Shown: in pieces, positions 6,937-12,476 of the stretch
How the letters are laid out: each line of letters starts with the position of its first letter
How positions within the stretch are numbered: position 1 is the first letter of the stretch
Assembly: GCA_013138555.1 (NCBI GenBank)
Contig: WTCN01000263.1
Location: 1-12,476 of the forward strand
Source: Methyloprofundus sp.
Lineage (GTDB): Bacteria > Pseudomonadota > Gammaproteobacteria > Methylococcales > Methylomonadaceae
Length of the DNA: 12,476 nt
Direction of reading: 5' to 3'
Translations under genes and position numbers: made by a program
The notes under the pieces: model-generated
Seen by the model: only the letters and a program-made list of their open reading frames with translations
Database searches by the model: none
What the model was told of the DNA's origin: nothing

Positions 6937-6945
6937 GTCTATCAA

Positions 6946-6972
6946 TCAGGTATCTAGAAATTATTTACCTGA
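6946..6972. repeat. Perfect 7-bp inverted repeat
   Basis: TCAGGTA (6946-6952) and TACCTGA (6966-6972) are perfect arms around an AT-rich 13-base loop. It lies downstream of dinB on the minus strand but lacks a following T-run, so it is at best a weak terminator or an operator-like site. Confidence 0.4.
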
Positions 6973-6989
6973 GAACCTATATATTGTAC

Positions 6990-7010
6990 GTAGGCTGTAT
7001 TCCATGCGTC
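6990..7010. repeat. Half copy of a dispersed repeat end
   Basis: GTAGGCTGTAT (6990-7000) matches 274-284 at 10 of 11 positions, and CTGTATTCC here equals the reverse complement of part of the 278-303 palindrome. The second arm is missing, so this appears to be a truncated member of the same repeat family. Confidence 0.35.
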
Positions 7011-7028
7011 ATTATTCAGCTATTAAAA

Positions 7029-8105
7029 CTAATCAAACATATCCATTTGCTGATAATAGTTTGACTGTTTTTCCAGTGTTGACAAAGTAACCCCTAATAA
7101 ACGTATTTTACTCTGCCCGATCCCTTCTTTGCTCAGTAACTGCCTAAAAACAGATACATTTAACATCTGCTTTTTAATTGGCTTAGTGAAACTCAGGCTT
7201 CGCGTAATCTGCTGAAAGTCATGGTATTTAATTTTTATCGTCAGCGTCCGTGCATACAGTTTCTTCGCCTGTACTTTTAACAGAGCCTTGTCGAGTAGTT
7301 CTGTCAATTGCTGATAAATCTCGCGCCCCTCTTTAAGGTCCTTTGCATAAGTGGTTTCTGTACCGATGGATTTACTTTCACGATAAACTCTAAGGGGTCG
7401 ATCATCTATTCCCTGAGCAATTTGATAATAAAATAAAGCGGCTTTACCAAAATGCTGCTGTAACACAGGCAAAGAAAACTGCTCCAGATCTGCTCCATTT
7501 TGTATCCCCAAGGCATGCATTTTTCGCTCAGTCACTTTACCCACACCATGAAATTTTCCTATCGGTAATTGTGCGACAAAGGCAACTCCCTGCTCTGGTG
7601 TTATCAGATAAAAGCCATCAGGCTTATCCATATCGGATGCAATTTTGGCAAAAAATTTGTTATAAGAGACACCTGCTGATGCCACTAAGCCAGTCTCGGA
7701 TAAAATCTGTTGCTTTATTGTTTGTGCAATACGTGTTGCCGAGCCTTGACATAATGCGCTATCACTCACATCTAAATAAGCCTCATCCAATGAGATAGGT
7801 TCAATATTAGCAGTGTATTGATAAAAAATCTGGCGAATGATTGCTGAGACCTCTTTATAAACAGCAAGACGCGGTTTTATAAAGAGTGCCTGCGGACACA
7901 ACTGAAAAGCTCTTGAGGATGGCATCGCGGAATGAATGCCGTATTTTCTTGCTTCATAACTACAGGTAGCAACAACACCACGACTATTAGGTAAACCACC
8001 CACAATAATAGGTTTATTCTGGTACTTTGGATTATCTCGTTGCTCGACCGCCGCAAAAAATGCATCCATATCAATGTGAATGATTTTACGCAGCGGTAAA
8101 GACAT
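7029..8105 (-). CDS. dinB: DNA polymerase IV (Y-family, translesion synthesis)
   Basis: A 358-residue protein, close to E. coli Pol IV (351). The N-terminus HIDMDAFFAAVEQRDNP contains catalytic D12 and the steric-gate F17. The second catalytic pair, D107-E108, is in SLDEAYLDV. The fingers segment has GVVATCSYEARKYGI and S-A-M-P; the thumb helix-hairpin-helix is near K-F-H-G-V-G-K-V-T; the little-finger domain fills the last 110 or so residues. The C-terminus ends Q353-M-D-M-F357, a good match to the sliding-clamp binding pentapeptide, so interaction with DnaN is expected. It copies past minor-groove guanine adducts without proofreading. It begins 11 bp after the DUF4389 gene and is probably the last gene of that operon. 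I saw no LexA site of the CTGT-N8-ACAG kind in the gap or upstream of the operon, so SOS control is not evident. It has no clear Shine-Dalgarno sequence. Confidence 0.96.
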   Translation of the reverse strand: MSLPLRKIIHIDMDAFFAAVEQRDNPKYQNKPIIVGGLPNSRGVVATCSYEARKYGIHSAMPSSRAFQLCPQALFIKPRLAVYKEVSAIIRQIFYQYTANIEPISLDEAYLDVSDSALCQGSATRIAQTIKQQILSETGLVASAGVSYNKFFAKIASDMDKPDGFYLITPEQGVAFVAQLPIGKFHGVGKVTERKMHALGIQNGADLEQFSLPVLQQHFGKAALFYYQIAQGIDDRPLRVYRESKSIGTETTYAKDLKEGREIYQQLTELLDKALLKVQAKKLYARTLTIKIKYHDFQQITRSLSFTKPIKKQMLNVSVFRQLLSKEGIGQSKIRLLGVTLSTLEKQSNYYQQMDMFD

Positions 8106-8116
8106 TGTTTTATTGC

Positions 8117-8425
8117 TTAGCGACCCGAACCCTGGTTAGCAATCGCTTCCTCTGTTAAAGCCCAATCAGAAAAAGGAAAAGGCACTTGCTCAGTATTAAA
8201 GGTCATAAACAACATAATATGATACAAATAAGCCGCTAATTTCTGACCAAAACCTAAAATATGCCTATTGGTATTGCCTGTTATTAACGCAGCAGCAATC
8301 TGCAATAACACCACAACCCATATCAAGGTGCGCACAACACCCGCCATCACCGCAAAAATCAGTATAAAACCAATGCGCTTCCAGGTGCTGACCTGCTTAA
8401 GATTGTCTTGTAATTCTTCTTCCAT
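8117..8425 (-). CDS. DUF4389 family small membrane protein
   Basis: A 102-residue protein. A long hydrophobic stretch (about residues 17-49) can form one or two transmembrane helices with an Arg at 32 between them. It is followed by the family's signature: G-N-T-N-R-H-I-L-G-F-G-Q-K-L-A-A-Y (50-66), then H-I-M-L-F-M-T-F-N-T-E and V-P-F-P-F-S-D-W (81-88). I recognise this as DUF4389, whose biochemical function is unknown. GAGG lies 10 bases before ATG and overlaps the last codons of the DUF2333 gene, whose stop is only 6 bp upstream. dinB follows after 11 bp. Tight packing argues for one transcript with both neighbours, though it does not prove a shared role. Confidence 0.85.
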   Translation of the reverse strand: MEEELQDNLKQVSTWKRIGFILIFAVMAGVVRTLIWVVVLLQIAAALITGNTNRHILGFGQKLAAYLYHIMLFMTFNTEQVPFPFSDWALTEEAIANQGSGR

Positions 8426-8431
8426 TATCTA

Positions 8432-9448
8432 TTATCCTCTATTCATTACATCACGCAAATCAAGAGCAGCAGCACTTGCACGCGACACATAACTTGCCAT
8501 TGCCAATGAGTAATTAGCGGAAATACCATACCCATCACCATTCAAAATAACTGGGCTGGTAATCGGTGCTAAAGCATTTTCCATTTCATGAATCATGATT
8601 TCCACAGTATCCATCGCACGTTTATCTTCTAAAATCAGTCTAAAATCATGTTTAATGGCTTTTAAGATATGCAGCAATGCCCAGCAAGAGCCTCGTGCCT
8701 GCCAAAATTCATCGTCCAGTTTCATCCAGGTAGTCTGTGAAATCGCCGCTGATTTTTCCTGTTGAATATCATAGGCTTCATAACGATCAGTACTCGCAGC
8801 CAGGCGTGTTGAAATACCGCCCAGACGTTTGATAATAATCTCTATATATTGCCATAGATTATCCGCTCTGGAATAAAAGTGTCCAGGATTTTTATCGCTT
8901 GAATCTGCTAAGCGCCGCATATAAGAATGCAGTGCTTCAATTCCTTTTTCATATTCAGCTTCAGTAGACGGCAAAGCCCATGAATTACGTTCATAATAAA
9001 AATAAGGCTCGGCTCTGGCCAAGTCAGGGTCTTCCGCTGATTGAGACTGCGCACGTGCCAAGTGATTTCTTAAAGCAGAAGCACCATCACGCAACATAAT
9101 CAGGGCACCATATTCCCAACTAGGAATATTATCCAGTAGTACACCTGGCACACCGACATCATTAGTCAGATAACCACCGGGTTTATAGAGCAATGTTTCT
9201 GCAATACGTACTAAAGTATTGGCATACACATAGCCATCAGGATACACAAAACCGTCAGGGGAGTTAACAGAAAGTCCGTTCTTTTCCTGGGTAAGCTTGG
9301 CTTCTGCTGCCACATCGAAAGGTTTGGGCTCAATACTCCAGTAGCCAGCCAATACCACAATAGCGATTACGGAAATCGCAGAAAGAACACCAATAAACCA
9401 GGTAAACCCTTTCGTTTTCGCCTCGTGCGAAAAGTCGCTCGCTGCCAT
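8432..9448 (-). CDS. DUF2333 family membrane-anchored protein
   Basis: A 338-residue protein with one N-terminal transmembrane helix (about 15-37, after a basic stretch ending K-T-K-G) and a large domain that should face the periplasm. Recognisable family features are W-S-I-E-P-x-P-F-D (about 37-45), P-D-G-Y-V-Y-A-N-T-L-V-R-I-A-E-T-L-L-Y-K-P-G-G-Y (70-93), the D-N-I-P-S-W-E-Y-G-A-L block and the R-x-x-N-L-W-Q-Y-I-E segment. I recognise it as DUF2333; its function is unknown. AGGA lies 8 bases before ATG. It is the first gene of a probable operon with DUF4389 and dinB and stands 184 bp after xerC, so a promoter of its own is likely, though I found no strong one. Confidence 0.87.
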   Translation of the reverse strand: MAASDFSHEAKTKGFTWFIGVLSAISVIAIVVLAGYWSIEPKPFDVAAEAKLTQEKNGLSVNSPDGFVYPDGYVYANTLVRIAETLLYKPGGYLTNDVGVPGVLLDNIPSWEYGALIMLRDGASALRNHLARAQSQSAEDPDLARAEPYFYYERNSWALPSTEAEYEKGIEALHSYMRRLADSSDKNPGHFYSRADNLWQYIEIIIKRLGGISTRLAASTDRYEAYDIQQEKSAAISQTTWMKLDDEFWQARGSCWALLHILKAIKHDFRLILEDKRAMDTVEIMIHEMENALAPITSPVILNGDGYGISANYSLAMASYVSRASAAALDLRDVMNRG

Positions 9449-9632
9449 TTTATAATCCTATTCAATTAAATGATTTAACTCTCCAAACCCTTTATAATGA
9501 GCCGAAAGATCTCTCTCTTACCGTCCTGCTAAAAAATACTGCTCATAATAACACTATTTAATGATGATAGGCATAGATTAATCTACTCGCTCAACAAAAC
9601 CATCATTCCCGAAATTGAGTCGGTCAAATAAT
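9449..9632. other. Intergenic gap between xerC and DUF2333 with a 12-bp palindrome
   Basis: This AT-rich gap should hold the xerC transcript end and the DUF2333 promoter, but I see no good hairpin with T-run and no paired -35/-10 boxes on the minus strand. The one ordered element is a perfect palindrome TAGATTAATCTA at 9574-9585, a possible operator or chance. Confidence 0.3.
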
Positions 9633-10535
9633 TCAATCAGACTTTTTGGCGCGTGGATGAGCCTGATCATACACCTCTGCCAAATGCTGAAAATCCAGGT
9701 GTGTATATATTTGTGTCGTACTGATATTTTCATGGCCCAGCAATTCTTGTACCGCTCTTAAATCCTGACTACTTTCCAGCATATGCGTGGCAAAAGAATG
9801 GCGTAACATGTGAGGATGTACAGACTCGGGAATCCCTTTTTTAAGACACCACTTGCGTAAACGTAACTGAATACTGCGATTGCCTATACGCTTACCTTGC
9901 ATACTGGTAAAGACAGCATTATCAGCAGGCTCTATTTGCGGCCTGACTTTCAGCCATTGCTGTAAAACCTCGATTGCTTTAGTTCCGATGGGTAACAGAC
10001 GTGATTTCCCGCCTTTACCACTGATCACGGTTAATTGCTTATCAGCCAGGTCAAGGTCCGCTAGATTTAATGAACTCAGCTCATTCAGTCGCAACCCGGA
10101 AGAATAAAATAACTCGAACATCGCAACATCACGCATTTCTATCGCTGAACTCGCCCCGGCATCCAAAAGCGCACTAACCTGATCAACATCCAGTGTTTTG
10201 GGGAGTTTTCGCGCTTGCTTCGGTGCTTTAACATACTGTGCCGGGTTATTTTCTACCCGCCCTTGCTGCATTAAAAACATATAAAAACTTCTTATCGCAG
10301 AAAGCTCCCGCTGCAAGCTTTTACTACTCAGCCTCTTGCGGTGGCGTTCAGCCACATGTTTAAGTATATCTGCCGAAGTCAATGCTCCCCAGGTATCAAT
10401 ATTATGCTGAGTACAATACTCGACTAAATGCCTTAAATCTCTTTGATAATTCTTTAGCGTATGCTCGGAAGCACGTTTTTCAATTTTTAATTGCTGTAAA
10501 AAATCAGCCTGTTGCTGTCTGGAACATACTTGCAT
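9633..10535 (-). CDS. xerC: Site-specific tyrosine recombinase XerC
   Basis: A 300-residue tyrosine recombinase, equal in size to E. coli XerC (298). The N-terminal SAM-like core-binding domain spans about 7-95 (HTLKNYQRDL, LQRELSAIRSFYMFL). The catalytic domain has R149 (S-S-G-L-R-L-N-E), K174 (S-G-K-G-G-K-S-R), H242-x-x-R245 (HPHMLRHSFATH), H268 (L-L-G-H-E-N-I) and nucleophile Y277 (T-Q-I-Y-T-H-L). These are each one or two residues offset from E. coli R148, K172, H240, R243, H266 and Y275. With XerD and FtsK it resolves chromosome dimers at dif at the septum. XerC rather than XerD is favoured by the sequence and by the dapF-DUF484-xerC context. It starts 3 bp after the DUF484 stop and has only a weak ribosome-binding site, so coupled translation is likely. 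Confidence 0.96.
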   Translation of the reverse strand: MQVCSRQQQADFLQQLKIEKRASEHTLKNYQRDLRHLVEYCTQHNIDTWGALTSADILKHVAERHRKRLSSKSLQRELSAIRSFYMFLMQQGRVENNPAQYVKAPKQARKLPKTLDVDQVSALLDAGASSAIEMRDVAMFELFYSSGLRLNELSSLNLADLDLADKQLTVISGKGGKSRLLPIGTKAIEVLQQWLKVRPQIEPADNAVFTSMQGKRIGNRSIQLRLRKWCLKKGIPESVHPHMLRHSFATHMLESSQDLRAVQELLGHENISTTQIYTHLDFQHLAEVYDQAHPRAKKSD

Positions 10536-10538
10536 AAC

Positions 10539-11213
10539 TTATGCACTCTTTAAAAAAGCAGCAAACCGGGTGCCTATTATTTCGCTTATCTGGGTTAAAA
10601 ACAAATCTCCCAGACCAGAATAAAAGCGATCTTTATCTCGGCTCCCAATCGCTATCAACCCTTCTATCTCAGTAAATGCCATTGGGATAATCACACACGA
10701 CTTAACTGCCAGTGCATGCTCACCAAACAAGAATCTGGCCTGTGCCAATGTTGGCCTTCCACAACTGGCTTTATTACTATTCATTTCTTTGGCAAAATGC
10801 ACCAACGCTTCACATTCAGGGTCAACAAAGACATCTGCCATTGCCAGACTTCCCTGATATGCACTAATAATCTTGACACTAAAAATATCCGTCAAAAAGC
10901 ACTCCCTCAAAACCTCATCCAGATTTTCAATCGCGATCTCTAGTGTCTCTGCTTCCAGCACTGCCAGGGTCAGTTCATGCATACTACTGGCAGAGCTATC
11001 ATTTTCCTGAGCCACTTCAAGCAAAGTATTGAGCTGCGTTTCCATTTTATGGTGGCGCTGACGAAATAACTCTAATTGCTTAGAAATTAACGAGACGGCA
11101 TGACCACTCGGGTGAGGAATAGTCATATGCTCTAATAACTGTAGATGCTCATCAAAAAACTCTGGATGCTTGTATAAATAAGCCTCTACCTCAGCTGAAT
11201 CAAGCTCACTCAT
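10539..11213 (-). CDS. yigA: DUF484 (YigA) family protein
   Basis: A 224-residue protein. The N-terminus has the family's helical signature: V-E-A-Y-L-Y-K-H-P-E-F-F (9-20), H-L-Q-L-L-E-H-M-T-I-P-H (23-34), then A-V-S-L-I-S-K-Q-L-E-L-F-R (39-51), running into a coiled coil to about 70. The rest is predicted to be a GAF-like domain, ending with GLIAIGSRDKDRFYSGLGDL and F-L-T-Q-I-S-E-I-I-G-T-R. The gene is conserved between dapF and xerC in gammaproteobacteria; its biochemical role is not known to me. Its ATG overlaps the dapF stop (ATGA), and xerC follows after 3 bp, so all three are translated from one message. Confidence 0.93.
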   Translation of the reverse strand: MSELDSAEVEAYLYKHPEFFDEHLQLLEHMTIPHPSGHAVSLISKQLELFRQRHHKMETQLNTLLEVAQENDSSASSMHELTLAVLEAETLEIAIENLDEVLRECFLTDIFSVKIISAYQGSLAMADVFVDPECEALVHFAKEMNSNKASCGRPTLAQARFLFGEHALAVKSCVIIPMAFTEIEGLIAIGSRDKDRFYSGLGDLFLTQISEIIGTRFAAFLKSA

Positions 11214-12040
11214 AACTGTATACTTCCTTCAAATACGCTAATAGCAGGACCTGTCATTAACACTGGATGACCACGCCCTTGCCATTGAATTTTAAGCTTT
11301 CCACCAGGTAACTCAACTGCAACCTCCTGCTCTAATAATCCCTGCTCTATACCAATAACAACAGCCGCACAAGCACCGCTGCCACAAGCCAGAGTCTCCC
11401 CCGCCCCTCTTTCGTAAACTCTTAATTTGACAGTATTGCGGTCAACGACCTGCATAAAACCAATATTCGCTCTTTCTGGAAAAAAGGCATGACTTTCCAA
11501 TGCCTCACCGAGTTCATTAACACTGGCAGTACGCACATCATTTACCTGCAATACCGCATGCGGGTTACCTAAAGATACTGCACCAAATACTTGCTCTCCC
11601 CCATCAATATCAAGATGATAAGAGACTTTTTCCTGCTCGGTTTGAAGCGGAATTAATCCAGGCTTATGTCTCGGCACTCCCATATTAACCGTGATTAAAC
11701 CATCATCATCGAATGTTAGTAATAATTGTCCTGCATGAGTATCCACTAAAATATTATCCTTAGCAGATAATTTTTTATCTCTGACAAAGCGTGCAAAACA
11801 ACGCGCACCATTACCACATTGTGCGACTTCACTCCCATCGGCATTAAAAATACGATAACGAAAATCTGCATCAGAGTCTCGGGCAGCTTCAACCAATAAA
11901 AGCTGATCACAGCCGACCCCAAAATGGCGATCGGCAATAAAGCGAATTTGTTCTGCTGTTAGAGACAATTCCTGGCGCATCGCATCAATCACGACAAAAT
12001 CATTGCCCAGTCCATGCATTTTTGTAAATTCAATTAACAT
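11210..12040 (-). CDS. dapF: Diaminopimelate epimerase
   Basis: Converts LL- to meso-diaminopimelate, the precursor of lysine and of the peptidoglycan cross-link, in the cytoplasm. Start chosen at ATG 12040 (276 residues). An in-frame TTG just before it (12041-12043) is possible because GGA lies 6 bases from it and 9 from the ATG, but MLIEFTKMHGLGNDF fits homologues. The two-cysteine acid/base pair is present: C75 in A-Q-C-G-N-G-A-R-C and C219 in E-T-L-A-C-G-S-G-A-C, matching C73 and C217 of the Haemophilus enzyme. The start motif M-H-G-L-G-N-D-F and the middle SLGNPHAV are intact. lysA, the next pathway step, is 49 bp upstream and uses the product. The gene overlaps DUF484 by 4 bp. Confidence 0.97.
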   Translation of the reverse strand: MLIEFTKMHGLGNDFVVIDAMRQELSLTAEQIRFIADRHFGVGCDQLLLVEAARDSDADFRYRIFNADGSEVAQCGNGARCFARFVRDKKLSAKDNILVDTHAGQLLLTFDDDGLITVNMGVPRHKPGLIPLQTEQEKVSYHLDIDGGEQVFGAVSLGNPHAVLQVNDVRTASVNELGEALESHAFFPERANIGFMQVVDRNTVKLRVYERGAGETLACGSGACAAVVIGIEQGLLEQEVAVELPGGKLKIQWQGRGHPVLMTGPAISVFEGSIQL

Positions 12041-12089
12041 CAAACTATTTCCATAAATCTAAATCAATATAGAGCCAAAACCAGAAAAT

Positions 12090-12476
12090 TTAAGGCAATA
12101 AATGCTCACCCGCCCATAACTGTGCAATGCTTTCACGCTCTCTTATTAAGTGCACATTGCCAGCATCAACCATAATCTCCGCAACTCTAGGGCGGGAATT
12201 ATAATTTGAACTCATGGTAAAACCATAAGCTCCGGAAGAACGAATCGCTAATAAATCTCCCTGACTCAGTGCCAAAGTCCGCTCTTTACCCAGAAAGTCC
12301 CCCGTTTCACACACAGGCCCGACAATATCCCACTCTTTCGCCTGCGCCTTGCTTCCCTGCTGAACAGGAATAATAGCCTGCCAGGAACTATATAGCGAAG
12401 GGCGCACCAAATCATTCATTGCCGCATCGACAATAGCAAAGTTTTTATGTTCAGTGGGCTTTAAATACTCGACTTT
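12090..12476 (-). CDS. lysA: Diaminopimelate decarboxylase, C-terminal part (5' end outside window)
   Basis: 128 residues of the C-terminal beta-barrel are visible; the frame is open to the right edge and continues beyond it. An internal ATG at 12419 is not the start, because the codons before it read K-N-F-A-I-V-D-A-A, typical of this enzyme. The substrate-binding CETGD motif (in GPVCETGDFLGKER) supplies the conserved cysteine. The conserved tyrosine that contacts PLP lies in G-A-Y-G-F-T-M-S-S-N-Y-N-S-R-P. It catalyses the last step of lysine synthesis, meso-diaminopimelate to lysine. The order lysA then dapF is that of Pseudomonas rather than E. coli, where lysA stands alone. The stop is 49 bp before the dapF ATG, and I see no terminator between them. 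Confidence 0.96.
   Translation of the reverse strand, partial: KVEYLKPTEHKNFAIVDAAMNDLVRPSLYSSWQAIIPVQQGSKAQAKEWDIVGPVCETGDFLGKERTLALSQGDLLAIRSSGAYGFTMSSNYNSRPRVAEIMVDAGNVHLIRERESIAQLWAGEHLLP

Noticed and set aside
12041..12043. TTG start codon for dapF
   Set aside because: It is possible from spacing to GGA, but the adjacent ATG gives the usual N-terminus, and the difference is one residue.
12090..12419. Separate 109-residue gene at the right edge
   Set aside because: The frame is open through the window edge and the preceding codons encode conserved LysA sequence, so it is a truncated lysA.

Overview
This is an AT-rich stretch of bacterial chromosome, most likely from a gammaproteobacterium. 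The main evidence is the gene order lysA, dapF, DUF484 (yigA) and xerC, read on the minus strand, which is the arrangement seen in Pseudomonas and relatives. A darP (yjgA) homologue and DUF2333/DUF4389 proteins support this. The intergenic palindromes resemble dispersed repeats I associate with methanotrophs of the Methylococcales, but that finer placement is only an impression.

Layout: bases 1-245 hold the 3' end of a plus-strand gene with a possible ATP-grasp-like C-terminus. Next is a large plus-strand lipoprotein peptidase of the M16 (pitrilysin/insulinase) family, 377-3247. Immediately behind its stop codon lies a MITE-like element of about 190 bp (3250-3438), with terminal inverted repeats and two nested palindromes, each followed by six T. 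A small membrane-anchored protein with a C-terminal Cys/Cys/Cys/His motif follows (3540-4007). Everything after that is on the minus strand.

Minus strand, in order of transcription from the right edge: lysA (5' end outside the window), dapF, DUF484 and xerC form a tight cluster with gaps of 49, -4 and 3 bp. It joins lysine and peptidoglycan-precursor synthesis to chromosome dimer resolution. After a 184-bp gap come DUF2333, DUF4389 and dinB (DNA polymerase IV), spaced by 6 and 11 bp and probably one operon. After a repeat-filled 165-bp gap come a 61-residue two-helix membrane protein and darP, separated by one base. After a 243-bp gap with GC-rich hairpins comes a 623-residue MscS-family channel, which converges on the small Cys/His protein with 11 bp between them.

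The genes are mostly conserved housekeeping functions with intact motifs. I see no phage, defence island, CRISPR array, RNA gene or transposase, and no convincing new multi-gene system. The points that deserve a second look are the nested MITE-like element and a related end 2.5 kb away, the small Cys/His membrane protein, the mutually exclusive hairpins in the mscS leader, and the poorly characterised DUF2333-DUF4389-dinB and small-protein-darP pairings.
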